Origin: Flaccisagitta enflata
Lineage: Eukaryota > Chaetognatha > Sagittoidea > Aphragmophora
Length of the DNA stretch: 64,000 bases
Reading direction: 5' to 3'
NCBI GenBank assembly: GCA_965153355.1
Contig: OZ231128.1
Coordinates: forward strand, 1,178,001 to 1,242,000
Below the pieces are notes generated by a model. It saw only the letters and a program-made list of their open reading frames with translations, searched no databases and was not told the origin of the DNA. Both the position numbers and the translations under genes were made by a program. Shown here one piece after another: positions 12,143-22,428 of this stretch; within the stretch, counting starts at the first letter, position 1, and the number at the start of each line of letters is the position of its first letter.

Positions 12143-12336
12143 ACAAGGCCGGAAACACGGCTACCCCAGTCGCGTGCAGGCGGGCAGGGGCGGTATTTGA
12201 GGTCAATCGGTCATTTGGGCAGGAGCAGTGAGGCCGAAAACTGCAAAAAAGTTCAGTGTGACGGACAAAGCGAAGGACTAGTGGACCAAAAGACGGACTG
12301 ACAAAGCGGGGTGTTGAGTCGCGTAGCACGCAACTA
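12143..12336 (+). mobile_element. Family A element
   Basis: It runs from ACAAGGCCGGAAACACGGC through CAGTCGCGTGCAGGCGG, CATTTGGGCAGGAGCAGTG and the GACGGACAAAG run to GTCGCGTAGCACGCAACTAA. All modules are present. Confidence 0.8.
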
Positions 12337-12737
12337 AAAATAAAGACAGTGGAAGAAGCAGAAAAAGAAGAAGAGGATAAAGACAAAGAACAAGAAAAAC
12401 GGAAAAGAAAGAGAAAAAGAAAAAAAACAGAGGTGAAGGATTGATAAAGATTATCAAATCAAAATGTAACAGACAGAACCTCTCTTTTCACTAACTGACA
12501 ATGTAATGATCCATGTTTCTCAAGTCTCTTCAGTTTGAAAAGAAAGGTTCTGTCTGTTTTTTGGTTGGTTCATCGGTTGATCATAGTTGAGTTGAAAATT
12601 GTAATCCTAGCTTTATAACAATAACTTTTTTGATATTTGTAAAATGGAGCACGCGACTGTGGCCCTGTTAGGATTGTTATCCCTTAATTTCCCTCATTCT
12701 TTCTTTACTTTTTTTCCGTTTTTCTTTTTACTCTTTT

Positions 12738-12922
12738 AAGTCACGTGCAACGCGACTACACCCCGCTTTTTTGGTCCATCAGTCCGTTGGTCCGTCTGTC
12801 ACACTTTTTTACTTTTTTTTTTGTCTTTTGCCTCACCGCTCCTGCCTTAATTATCAAGTGACCTCAAATATAGCCCCTGCCCACCTACACGCAACTGGGG
12901 TAGCCGTTTATTCAGCCTTGTT
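12738..12922 (-). mobile_element. Family A element
   Basis: It starts TAAGTCACGTGCAACGCGAC and has a short GGTCCGT run. It carries CTCACCGCTCCTGCC and GCCCCTGCCCACCTACACG, and ends TTATTCAGCCTTGTT. A full-length copy. Confidence 0.75.
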
Positions 12923-12929
12923 CTTCTTT

Positions 12930-13140
12930 TTAGTTGCTGACTGGCGACTCAATAAGAGGCTTTGTATCTTCGTAGGTCCATCAGTCTGCCGGTTCATTGG
13001 TCCATTGGTCTGTGATGATAGAGTTGATAACTGCCACAACGCGCGTTTAAGGTAATACGGTTATGTGTATATGGAAGTTGTGTGGAATGGGTTTGTATGC
13101 CCCTGCCCACCTGTCCGCAACAATATTGTAACCCTTTGTC
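12930..13140 (-). repeat. Diverged family A element
   Basis: It starts TAGTTGCTGACTGGCGAC, with AATAAGAGGCTTTGT and a CATTGGTCCATTGGTC run, then CCCCTGCCCACCTGTCCGC. The GGATACACGGC end is lost. Confidence 0.6.
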
Positions 13141-13203
13141 ACATGTTCTGTTTCTCCATCCGGTTTTTTTCCTTTTTTGGTTTATTTTCTTTTTCTTCTT
13201 CTT

Positions 13204-13650
13204 TTTGGGCAGCGGCCCTGAAGGGGTCGATGACCTATGCTTTCACACAGGGGAATTTTCTCCTCCTTCTCCTTCTTCTCCTTCTCCGTACCCCCCCTAC
13301 CTCCAGGCCCATATCTCAGCCTTGAAGCCCATATCCCAGCCTTGAGTCCCAAATCCCAGTCTTGAGGTCAAAATCCCAACCACAAGACCCAAATCCCATC
13401 TTATAGCCAAAATCTTATCTTTGAGGCCCTTATTCCAGCCTCAAGGGATTTGGGCCTCAAGACTGGGATTTGGACCTCGAGGCTGGGATATGGGCATCGA
13501 GGCTGAGATATGGGCCTGGAGGTGGGGGGGAGGGGGAGGAGGAGGAGAAGGAGGAGAAGGAGGGGAAGGAGGAGAAGGAGGAGGAGAAAATTCCCCTGTG
13601 TGATTGCATAGGTCATCGACCCCTTCGGGGCCGCTGCCCTGCTCCCCCCT
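13204..13650. mobile_element. Foldback element B, core type 1, inverted minisatellite
   Basis: The left end is GGGCAGCGGCCCTGAAGGGG, followed by GATGACCTATGCTTTCACAC and TTTTCTCC. The right end is the inverted counterpart, ending GACCCCTTCGGGGCCGCTGCCC without its last bases disturbed. The core holds 20-bp units reading CCCAAATCCCAGTCTTGAGG on the left that flip near 13,445 to AAGACTGGGATTTGG. GGAGAAGGAGG spacers border the core. Confidence 0.8.
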
Positions 13651-13754
13651 CAACTTCAACCACAACCTACTAAGGCAGGGCACAGGTACCACCGACCATC
13701 TAATGCTTTTGCAACTATTTCTTCTGTTTCTTCTTCTTCTTTTCTTTTCCTTTT

Positions 13755-13905
13755 GGGCAGCGGCCCTGAAGGGGTTGTAGTCCTGTAGAACACGGGGAAT
13801 CTGTCCGTCCACCTGTCCGTCTGTCCGTACATCTTTATGTCTATACATCTGTACATACATTTCCCCCTGCCCCCTGCCCCACACCCTAGCCTTAGAGAGT
13901 ATGTT
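13755..13905. repeat. Foldback element B, type-2 end, partial
   Basis: GGGCAGCGGCCCTGAAGGGG is joined to GTAGTCCTGTAGAACACGGG and a CTGTCCGTCCACCTGTCCG run. This is the end module of the type-2 foldback; the minisatellite core and the second end are missing. Confidence 0.6.
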
Positions 13906-14400
13906 TTCCCCCTCATGTGCTCAAAACCTGTGTACCCGATCGTTTTCGATTATTTTTATAATATTTTCAAAGAAAGCAACAATGCCCTAAAATATAAAAA
14001 TCTTTTTTTTTCATGAAAGTATATAGTGTGACCTATCAAATGATTGGAAATTTCACCAGGAATGTGAATCTTGAGTCAGAATTTTGAAACTGATATATCC
14101 TTGAGATCTATTTGTAAATATATAAAAAAATTGATACTTTTTAACGATTTTTGCAAAAATTTTCAAGAGAAATTTTTTTCTTAAGGGTTTACAACAATTC
14201 TCCACTAATAATTGTACCTTCTCATACAACTCATTACCATTGGGGATTTTTTTAAACTCATAACTAATTAAGGCCCACTGTGGGGTAATGTTGTCCAAAT
14301 ACTGCCTTTTGTCATTTCTCCATGTTATTCAAAAAGTGTTTGAATAACAGGGCATCTGGGACAGAAGGAAGGCAGACTGAAGGACAGATGGATGGAAGGA
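13906..14400. other. AT-rich non-coding stretch
   Basis: It contains a fragment related to the palindromic MITE at 4,748-5,378 (ATATAGTGTGACCTATCAAATG-like sequence near 14,023). No gene is supported. Confidence 0.4.
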
Positions 14401-14520
14401 CCAATTTCCTCTGTGTTCTACAGAACTTTGTCCCCTCAGGACTGCTGCCCCGCTCCCCCTAAACCTGAATCACGTATCACTTAAGCAGGGCACGGGTACC
14501 ACTGACCACTTACTGCCTTT
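14400..14520. repeat. Foldback element B, type-2 right end, partial
   Basis: CTGTGTTCTACAGAACTTTG, then a degraded GTCCCCTCAGGACTGCTGCCC, then the GCAGGGCACGGGTACC module that usually flanks foldback ends. Confidence 0.6.
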
Positions 14521-14559
14521 GGGCTGCTATTTTTTTCTTTTTCTTGGTCTTTTTTTGTT

Positions 14560-14615
14560 GTTGTTGTTGTTGTTCTTCTTCTTCTGCTGCTTCTTCTTCT
14601 TCTTCTTCTTCTTCT

Positions 14616-14662
<47 letters not shown>

Positions 14663-14755
14663 TTCTTCTTCTTCTCCTTCTTCTTCTTCTTCTTCTTCTT
14701 CTTCTTCTTCTCCTTCTTCTTCTCCTTCTTCATCTTCTTCTTCTTCTTAGTCCTT
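14560..14755. repeat. (TTC)n microsatellite with GTT head
   Basis: Five GTT units lead into about 55 TTC units with scattered TCC interruptions. Apparent proteins across it are homopolymers. Confidence 0.97.
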
Positions 14756-14856
14756 CCTCTTCTCGGTCTGTCACATTTTTTAATTTTGAGCGGTTTTTAC
14801 AACTCTGCTCCTGCCCAACCGCCCGCGACTGGGTTGCCGTTGATCTGGCCCTGTTT
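14756..14856 (-). repeat. Family A 5' half
   Basis: GGTCTGTCACATTTTTTAA, CTCTGCTCCTGCCCAACCG, CCCGCGACTGGGTTGCCG and a CTGGCCCTGTT end. The hairpin half is replaced by the TTC array. Confidence 0.65.
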
Positions 14857-14919
14857 TGGCAACTCGATCTTTGTCTTTCACATCATCATCATCTTTTTTC
14901 TTGTCTTTATCATCATCGT

Positions 14920-14927
14920 CTTTCATT

Positions 14928-15014
<87 letters not shown>

Positions 15015-15090
15015 GTTGTTGTCGTCGTTGTCGTTGTCGTCGTCGTCGTTGTCGTGGTCGTTGTCGTCATTATTATCATTTTCGTCGTCA
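14920..15090. repeat. (CAT)n then (GTC/GTT)n microsatellite
   Basis: About 30 uninterrupted CAT units pass into degenerate GTC/GTT units. Confidence 0.95.
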
Positions 15091-15135
15091 TCATTGATTT
15101 ATTTTGTCATTGTTATCCTCGTCGTCTTTGTGATT

Positions 15136-15345
15136 CTTCTTCTTCTTCTTCTTCTTCTTCTCCCTTCTCTTCATACTCGGGTAATTGGTTTAATGGAATT
15201 TTCACCTTCCTCATCTTCTTCTTCTTCTTCTTCTTCTTCTTCTTCTTCTTCTTCTTCTTCTTCTTCTTCTTCTTCTTCTTCTTCTTCTTTTCCTTCTTTT
15301 TCTTCTTCTTCTCCTTCTTTTTCTTCTTCCTTCTCTTCATACTCG
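15136..15345. repeat. (TTC)n microsatellites
   Basis: A short TTC run and a second array of about 30 units flank a repeated CTCTTCATACTCGGG motif (15,169 and 15,333). Confidence 0.95.
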
Positions 15346-15424
15346 GGATTCGGGAAATTAGGTTAGTGGAATCGCATCGGCTTTGGTATTTGTTTTCTCT
15401 CTTTAAGGAGGATCTGGAAAGAAA

Positions 15425-15650
15425 GTGACCAATTTTGTTAACACCATTACTTACATCGCGCAAAAAAAATACATTTCTCTGAAACGTCTAAATAAAAGCA
15501 ATAGTCTTGAAATTTTGGGCTCTGACATAAAATTCGATGCTCTTTCACATCATATAAAAAAAATTTCACCGAAAGAAGAAGAAAACTATGATAGCCACTA
15601 TGATACACAGCGTAACGCGATCGTAACAGGGTGTTAACAAAATTGGTCAC
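15425..15650. mobile_element. 226-bp MITE with perfect 21-bp inverted ends
   Basis: GTGACCAATTTTGTTAACAC at 15,425 is repeated in inverted form at 15,630-15,650. Both strands give a short frame beginning MTNFVNT, which comes only from the symmetric ends. No clear target duplication. Confidence 0.75.
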
Positions 15651-16679
15651 AAGTATATTATTTTTTTATCTCTGGATAGAATTGACATGAAGGTCTGAAA
15701 TTTGGCATGAAACCTGGTTTATGTCTGTACTGAAAGGGGGTAAGCCATTTTTTTCTCATTCGGCCCTCAATGTATAATTAATTTGGTATAGCACACTGCT
15801 TTGAGTGAAAACGAGCAAATCGTCTTTTGGGACTAATTTACTATGAGTGGAATTTTACCATAGTAAACAACGGCCGATCATCACCAAATTTTTGGTGCTT
15901 CTTTAGGGATTGCAAATGTAAAAAAATGACCAAAGCAAGGGGGGTTTGACAATTTTTTCATGTCTTTTACACTGACGATATGAAGTGTGACACAAGTGTG
16001 ACATAAAAGATGGGCTGTTTTGGCACTAATTTGAGCCACCTAACCTATCAAAATCTTGAGTATGAGGGATGTATGTAGGGCACATGGTCTAATGTGATGT
16101 CTGGGAATAGCTTTCATCATCGATGAAATGATTGGTCGGACAAAACCATGCTTCATCACCCACCATATCATGGATTTCAGCGTGGTTTGTTTATTGTGGA
16201 AATGGTCTGAAGTTAGTAATCTACTTTTTGACATATTCCAGAGAAACATAGTTTTTATTTTCTTATTCAAAAGTTTGGGCTCTTGATTGACGGTATAAGC
16301 TCTCAAACAAAATTGATAGGGTAAGTAAATTTGATAATCATCTTTCATTTGGCACCAAGCAAAATGCTCTGTGACAAATATTTTTTATGTTGATTTTTTC
16401 AATCTTTTTTTACGAAAAATTTTGATTGATTTTTTTTTCAATTTTATGATTTCAAGTAGGATCAATAAAGGAGTATGTTCATGATTGATGAGCTTGCAGA
16501 AGAAAACATGTATATGAGCATAGCTGCTCATCTGTTTTTCACTGCAATCAATACATACAATTGCTGTTGATTTAATCTAAAAAACAAAAAATTGCAGTGA
16601 TTAAAGACAAAATTTTAGTGGAAAGTGGCCAATGCTTATGACTTTTTTCCACACGACAAAAGCTGCCATTACTGGTATA
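15651..16679. other. Non-coding stretch spanning the left-arm-only junction
   Basis: AT-rich. 16,209-16,679 is shared with the right arm (37,374-37,842). A 102-codon minus-strand frame at 16,040-16,348 crosses the junction and matches no family I recognise. Confidence 0.4.
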
Positions 16680-17222
16680 ACAGGATGTGCAAAAATTGTT
16701 GTATTCTTTTGGGAAAGCATGTTAAAACGATCCGTTAAGAACACTTTTTCATCTAAGTCGATGTCAATTATGTCAATTAACTATTTTTGAATGTTTTTCA
16801 AAGAATAGACAGCAATGATTAGTGAAAAAGAGTGATGGAGTGCAGTAGTCCCAACAATTGTTTTCTGTAATGGACAAACAAAAATGGATGATAGATTCAA
16901 GATTGTCTATGCTGGTTTTCTAAAAAGCTTAGACCAAATTTTTAGACGTAACGGTTGTCCTGTTTGACAAAAGTATCTCACATAAGAATACCAATCTTTA
17001 AAATAATTTCAGCTACACATAATTGCATTGTTATTCATTGCCATATTTTTCTCGGTAAAAACCCCATGAAAGAAAGCCAGGGATGTTGAATGCAAAATCT
17101 ATGCATTTTAGCATTCAGTAGGCCTAATTGTGAGATTGTGTTTCAAATTTCATCTTACTGGGCCACCTAGAAGTATGGTTTTTATGATGATATGTAGATA
17201 CCAAATTTTTTGCTCACCCTGT
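16680..17222. mobile_element. Tc1/mariner-type MITE (ACAGGGTG family)
   Basis: The left end is ACAGGATGTGCAAAAATT and the right end is the inverse of ACAGGGTGAGCAAAAAATTT. The TA target is visible at the left and in the right-arm copy (36,832-37,373). About 540 bp, non-coding. Confidence 0.65.
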
Positions 17223-17584
17223 AACTTGTAAGGATGTGTTTTTAGTGATGACAACAAGCAAAATTGTCCCCGTTAATATCATTTTCACTGTTAACGGATA
17301 TTCATGAATTTCAACCATTATGAATGGAGCAAGTGAGCGGAGTGAGCAGTGCAAGCAAACGAACGTTGCCGGCAATCAAGTGGCCCTTTTAAAACAAAAT
17401 TGTCTGCAACAAGAAACAGGTCCTCAAACTGGATTCAAAAATTGTATCCTTGTCAGTGTTGCAACTGCAGAATCGGGGATCTATTTAAGATCTTTTTCTA
17501 GTGAACATATGTTGCCGTGTATCCGGCCTTGTTTTCTTGTGAACATCAATGATTGATCAGCAATTCTGTCCCTTGAAGTGCATT
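17223..17584. other. Arm sequence with a family A end, no gene
   Basis: It includes GCCGTGTATCCGGCCTTGTT near 17,514, an isolated family A terminus. A 78-codon frame at 17,320-17,556 runs into that repeat and is not considered a gene. Confidence 0.45.
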
Positions 17585-17586
17585 TT

Positions 17587-17689
17587 TAGTTGCGGACACG
17601 CAACTCTGTAAGAGGCTTTATCCGTCCATTGGTCCGTCCGTCGGTTTGTCCGTCCATCGGTCTGGGGTCATCCAGTCAAACAGTGGAAG
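17587..17689 (-). repeat. Family A 3' end
   Basis: TAGTTGCGGACACGCAAC, GTAAGAGGCTTTATCCGTCC and a GGTCCGTCCGTCGG run. The 5' half is replaced by the next MITE. Confidence 0.6.
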
Positions 17690-18024
17690 ACCGTATTTCT
17701 TGTAATTAGCGCCCCGGGTGCTTTTGAAATTGAAATGAAACATTGCTAATCTAAACCTGCATTTAGCGCTCCCTAATTCACTTATATCCAAATAATATTT
17801 TGTGAAATTCACATTTTCTGACAATTTTCTTATAATTCTAATCAGCAAATCACTAAATGCATCTCATTCTCATATGGGGTTTGCCAAAAAAATCATATTT
17901 CCGATGAAATATCCATGACGTTTTAAAAAGAATAACTGTTAACTATCATTAGCTCATCATTTCATAGAAAATGGGGGGGGGGCACTAATTAGAGGGGGGG
18001 GGCGATAAATGCAAGAAATACGGT
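17690..18024. mobile_element. 335-bp MITE with ACCGTATTTCTTG ends
   Basis: ACCGTATTTCTTG followed by AATTAGCGCC at the left is repeated inverted at the right. Subterminal sequence is G-rich next to GGCGATAAATGC. The right-arm copy (about 32,635-36,357) is split by a 3.3-kb insertion. Confidence 0.65.
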
Positions 18025-18205
18025 AGTCCCAAAAGTGTTAGATGGATATTGGTACCCGTTGCCCCTGTGTACTGAGTTCCGAGAGCATACCATATCTGGA
18101 CAAAAATATAAGCCAGTACCTAGGGACGACAGTTTTTGTATAAAAGTGTGTAGATCACATCTATACATGGTTTTGCCTGAGTCTGCGTTAATCTAAGGTC
18201 ATTTT

Positions 18206-18438
18206 TAGTCGCGTGAACGCGACTCTACAACCCGCTCTATCCGTCTGTCTGTTGGTCTGTTGGTTGGTCACACTTTGCTTTCGTTAGCTTTTTTTTGTCA
18301 TTTTATGTTATTTTAAGTTATTTCAAGACAATTTACATTTAGTCTTTCAGTCTTTTGGTCTTTTGGTCTTTTGGTCTTTTAGTCTTTTGGTCATTTAGTC
18401 TAAACAACCGCACGCAACTGTAAGGTGTTGACCTTGTT
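18206..18438 (-). mobile_element. Family A element crossing the inner boundary of the left arm
   Basis: TAGTCGCGTGAACGCGAC starts it. A GTCTGTTGGTCTGTTGG run, a TTTTGGTC tandem array (18,345-18,400) and CCGCACGCAACTG follow, ending ACCTTGTT. Homology with the right arm stops near 18,402, inside this element, so the right-arm copy lacks the last part. Confidence 0.75.
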
Positions 18439-18857
18439 TTGCTCATGAAGTCAGTAGGTTCAACATTTTGGAGGCACCAAATTGACAAGATTTTTTTTCA
18501 TCTTCGATTGGATATTTATGGGTTTATTTTAATAAGTCCTTCAAATCTAGGAGCAGGGTTACCAAATTTTACACATGTGTCACTTAATCTACCCTCAAGC
18601 TTTCCTGAAGATTTGGCGTCCTCCTTTCTATTCTAAGTATCATTTTTCATGTCTAGAACAGTATTAAATGGAATGATAAAATCATTTTTTTCCACATTAG
18701 AATTTGGGCGAAGTAGTTTACTTCAAAGAAAGAAAAGAGGCTTTGGATTAGCTAGGACGCAGGTAAAACCATGTATTTTCTTGCTCAGTATATGCAACTG
18801 TACCAGTTTCTGCCTTTGATATAGGTCAAAAGTACAGGCGTAATTTTTTTTGTCCTA
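18439..18857. other. Spacer sequence, no gene seen
   Basis: AT-rich and not shared with the right arm. A 65-codon plus-strand frame at 18,439-18,636 has no recognisable features. Confidence 0.4.
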
Positions 18858-19445
18858 ACAGGGTGAGCAAAAAATTTCGTACTTGGTCTATAGCTTGAAA
18901 ACCATACTTGTTATAGGAGCTATGAGCTGAAATTTGAACCAGAGTATCTCAGTAAGTCATACTAAAAGTAGAAACAAAGAACAGCAGATGTAACTTCCAT
19001 ACATGGCCATGACATGTACTTTAGAAAAAACATAAAATCAAATTTCGACATGATTTCATTTTTCAAAGCTGTGTTTATTCAAAAATGAAGGTTTTTGCTA
19101 CTTTATTGTCCCCTAGATGGATTGTTTGAGAAAAAATGTATAAAGGGTAGTAATTTGGGTCATCTAGGAGGGGTTTCAATCAACAAAAGTGATATATCAA
19201 TCAAATTTAGACAAAAGATAAATGTTTTTTTTACAAAAATAAAGAAATCTTTTGTGACTTTCTACTTACAACCCTGTTGATCAAAAATCGTAGTCTGCTG
19301 TGTACCATTTATCATTTTTCCTTATCTAAAGTATGAAACATAACCTAGTTTTTAATTCTGAACATTAACATAAAAGAATTTCTTCAAATTTAGCTGTCTT
19401 TGCTACAGATGTGATGGCTAGTACGAGATTTTTTGCACACCCTGT
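18858..19445. mobile_element. Tc1/mariner-type MITE with TA target duplication
   Basis: ACAGGGTGAGCAAAAAAT at the left and the inverse of ACAGGGTGTGCAAAAAAT at the right. TA flanks both ends (18,856-18,857 and 19,446-19,447). At 588 bp it is the most compact copy and a reference for 2,020-3,474. Confidence 0.8.
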
Positions 19446-19504
19446 TAAGGTGACCTGCGTACAGAACTTAGTGCTGTGTGAGTGTATGTGGATATGTGAT
19501 GGTG

Positions 19505-19925
19505 AGAGGGGCAGCGGCCCCAAAGGGGCCAATGACCTATGCTCAGTATGTTTTGAGGTATGATGCTTGATTTGACCCTCATGGTTGGAATTTGAGCTTC
19601 AAGGATGCAATTTGAGCCTTGAGGCTGATATTTGAGGCTCGCAGCTGGAAATTGAGCTTGAAGCTGAGAATTGAGTCACTATGCCGGGAATTGAGCCTCA
19701 AGGCTGGGTTTTGAGCCTTGAATCTGGCAACTGGGCCTCAAAGCTGTGAATTGAGTCTTAAGGCTGGGAACTAAACCTCAAAGCTGGGATTTGAGCCTTG
19801 AGGCTGGGATTAAAGCCCTGAGGCTAGGATTTGAGCCTTGAGACTGGAATTTAACCCTCGAGGCTGGGAATTGAGCCATGGGGCTGGGAATCGAGCCTGG
19901 GGGGACGTACAGTGGGGTTCGTGGA
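19505..19925. repeat. Foldback element B, one-sided, core type 1
   Basis: GGCAGCGGCCCCAAAGGGG and AATGACCTATGCT are followed by about 17 diverged units of GAGGCTGGGAATTGAGCCTC. There is a GGGGGG end but no second inverted terminus; the LINE begins within about 50 bases. Confidence 0.65.
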
Positions 19926-19971
19926 ATAACAGCCTTATCTGGAGGAAGGTAACGGGTGGTCAAAAAAATAA

Positions 19972-22428
19972 GTGACTTTTTTGTTTTCTCATATCTCCAA
20001 ACCAGACTCACCCTCAAAAAGCGGTAGGAAAAGCAGAAAGAAAAAAACCAAGGCAAAAAATGGTGTAGTGCTCCCGCCTGTCGCCGCGGGAAATGGAGAA
20101 GCCGACCAGGACCTGTCGGAAAGTGACGAAGACTGCGCCAAGGAAGCACAGCGCAGGATAAACGAGAGAGATGCCGTTGATGACCTTCAACCAATGGAAA
20201 TCGACACGAGTCTCCCGACCCATGCGACTAAAAGCAGTGCGCCGACCGCCCCTGCCGCCGCCGCCGCAGCCGCCGCATACACCGACACTGACACCGACAC
20301 CACCACCACAACCGCCACCATCTCCTCCGCCGCTCTGGCCGCCGCCGCATCCGCCTCCACCGCTGCCGCGGACAACAACGTCTTATCCCTCAGCCCGCCA
20401 ACCGGAAATCATACATCAAATGCGCCGCAGGCCGCATCGGCCAACAACAACGCAGATGGTGCACGCTCCCAACAGGACGCCGGACTGTCTGGAGGCATCC
20501 CGGAAGGATCTGAGGGAAATGACGAAGTGGATCCGAGGACGAGATCGTACAGACGGGTGAGAGTACATTGCCCCAACCTCATTAACAACCCGGATATGGA
20601 ACGATGCATCCATCGTATCGGGGCAAGCCTCATTCGCCAACTCCGCTCCTTCAAACCCGGCATAAGCTGTTCATTCTGCTACTTCGACAAAAGAAACGAC
20701 AATTCCATCATCCTTCATATGCACGATGATCGATCTAGAAACGTCGCACTCGACCAAAACGCCTGGGCGACATTCGAACATGGGCCTATCAACGCCCAAC
20801 TTGACGCCCCAAACACGCCAACATTCGAGGTGATTCTCTTCCGCGTCCTCAGCAGCCTCAGGAATGAAGCCATACAGAGATACCTAGAAGCTATGGGGAT
20901 CGAGGTCACATCAGTGATCACAGTCACCAGAGCATCCGATCCCACCAACGCCAACCGCCTATCCCGCGATGTGAAAATTACAACTACAAGCAAAGAAAAC
21001 GTTCGCAAAATCATCAACCCGGGAGGCGGCGTCCCGGAAGGAACGATCGAAATCGGCGTCAGAAGATACTCGTGCGACATCTTTCGTGACTTTCGCACGG
21101 GGCAGTGCCGCGACTGCCATAGGTACGGACTTCACGGGGCTCAATGTGTCTACGACCGACGCTGCCGTAAATGTGGTCAAACAGGCCATCACGAGAAGTA
21201 CCCAGAAGGCTCTACCAACAAACCGTCCGAATGGCAAAGCAACGAATGCCCCAATGACGTTAAGTGTTCCGGATGTGGAGGCGCCCACAGAAGCAACTCG
21301 AAGGACTGCCCAAAAAAAATCAATTGGAAAAACATGCTCCAAAGAAGAAGAGAACAGCGAGGCGGTAAGCAGGGCGCCACATTCAATCAAGGTAACAATA
21401 CAAACCCGCACCAAATGCCATCCCAAACAGACGGGAGAACACAACCAAACGAGGTAACCTCAGAAACAGCAGCAACATCAGCATCCTGGGCAGAGATAAC
21501 CCCTGCAATACAAGAAGAAGTAAATCCCCCTAGCAGAGAAGGCACGGCATGGCCAAGACTGAGAGGGAACGGACAAAGACTAATGACTGAAGAGGCTCAG
21601 AAGTATATACATGATACTGACTCTCGAATAGCATCACTAGAAAAAACTGTCAACGAACTAGTGAAAGGTCAACAGGCCCTCCAAGAGCAACAGGAGGCTA
21701 CAAAAAAGGGGCAGAAAAAACGCATGACCGCAATCGAAAGGAAACTTGACATCCAAAATAAGAATCTCAAAGAATTCTTATCAAAATTTACCCAACACAT
21801 TGCCCCAAATGACGCAGGGACGATGATGGGGGACTGGAAAGACCCCAAGGATCCGGGAAATGAGGATCAATCCGATGTAGAAGGAGTTGAGGAGGAAGAC
21901 TCGTCTTCAGAATCGAGTGACGATGATACCGCGACACCCACAGCACCAGATAACTCTTCCCGCAGCAGGTTGGCAGCCAGTAAGTTGGCAGGAGACGATA
22001 GCCGAAAACAAGCTAGCTATATACAACCTGTGACTGATAAATCTCACATAGGTGTCGGCAGCAAAGTCCAAGAAGCCCCCGATTCGGGAGTCAGGACATC
22101 CGTTACAGTGACGGGCAGCTCGAAAGGTACAGAGAGCAGGTCATCACCGCCAACGATGCCAATGATGCCGCAACTGGACCCGCAGGAACTGAAGAAGCTG
22201 CAGGCAACCACAGGTCAGGCAATGGGGCTGAAAAATGTCGACTTGTCAAATGCCCAATTAGCTTATATGGGCAATCTGCTAGTTATCAACACAAAAACCA
22301 TATCAAGTATCCCAGAATCGTGGACACAAGCATCGTCAGACCAAAGACCCCGAGATCCTTTGGTCGAGGCAGTCCATATCCCGATGATGTCGGCGAGCAG
22401 CCTGGAAGACAACAACAAAAATGGATAA
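19972..22428 (+). CDS. LINE ORF1 protein (Gag-like, zinc-knuckle RNA-binding)
   Basis: The 818-codon frame binds the element RNA in Jockey-type LINEs. A basic N-terminus (GRKSRKKKTKAK) is followed by an Ala/Thr/Pro-rich stretch (about residues 88-135). A globular region starts at VRVHCPNLINN (about 194-350). Three zinc-knuckle-like clusters sit at about 378-448: CRDCHRYG, CRKCGQTGHH and CSGCGGAH. The middle one lacks its final cysteine (HHEKYPEG). A coiled coil (about 552-606, IASLEKTVNELV onward) probably drives multimerisation. An acidic Ser-rich tail follows. The first methionine is in AT-rich sequence that may predate the insertion. The stop overlaps the ORF2 start as ATGGATAA, which suggests reinitiation. 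Confidence 0.85.
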   Translation: MTFLFSHISKPDSPSKSGRKSRKKKTKAKNGVVLPPVAAGNGEADQDLSESDEDCAKEAQRRINERDAVDDLQPMEIDTSLPTHATKSSAPTAPAAAAAAAAYTDTDTDTTTTTATISSAALAAAASASTAAADNNVLSLSPPTGNHTSNAPQAASANNNADGARSQQDAGLSGGIPEGSEGNDEVDPRTRSYRRVRVHCPNLINNPDMERCIHRIGASLIRQLRSFKPGISCSFCYFDKRNDNSIILHMHDDRSRNVALDQNAWATFEHGPINAQLDAPNTPTFEVILFRVLSSLRNEAIQRYLEAMGIEVTSVITVTRASDPTNANRLSRDVKITTTSKENVRKIINPGGGVPEGTIEIGVRRYSCDIFRDFRTGQCRDCHRYGLHGAQCVYDRRCRKCGQTGHHEKYPEGSTNKPSEWQSNECPNDVKCSGCGGAHRSNSKDCPKKINWKNMLQRRREQRGGKQGATFNQGNNTNPHQMPSQTDGRTQPNEVTSETAATSASWAEITPAIQEEVNPPSREGTAWPRLRGNGQRLMTEEAQKYIHDTDSRIASLEKTVNELVKGQQALQEQQEATKKGQKKRMTAIERKLDIQNKNLKEFLSKFTQHIAPNDAGTMMGDWKDPKDPGNEDQSDVEGVEEEDSSSESSDDDTATPTAPDNSSRSRLAASKLAGDDSRKQASYIQPVTDKSHIGVGSKVQEAPDSGVRTSVTVTGSSKGTESRSSPPTMPMMPQLDPQELKKLQATTGQAMGLKNVDLSNAQLAYMGNLLVINTKTISSIPESWTQASSDQRPRDPLVEAVHIPMMSASSLEDNNKNG

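Larger units (their letters stand above)
11563..16208. other. 4.6-kb left-arm-only segment of mixed repeats
   Basis: The right arm reads straight across this point (near 37,843). GAAG occurs at both borders (11,559-11,562 and 16,209-16,212) and once in the right arm. No terminal inverted repeats are present, so the 4-bp identity could be an insertion target or the microhomology of a right-arm deletion. It holds A and B repeats, TTC and CAT microsatellites and a 226-bp MITE. No host gene is seen. Confidence 0.65.

Noticed and set aside
14519-15463. Poly-Phe, poly-Ser, poly-His and poly-Lys frames up to 190 codons
   Set aside because: They come from TTC and CAT arrays; no complex sequence supports a protein.
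16040-16348. 102-codon frame considered as a mariner transposase remnant
   Set aside because: It crosses the left-arm-only junction, and no DDE/D motif or helix-turn-helix is visible.
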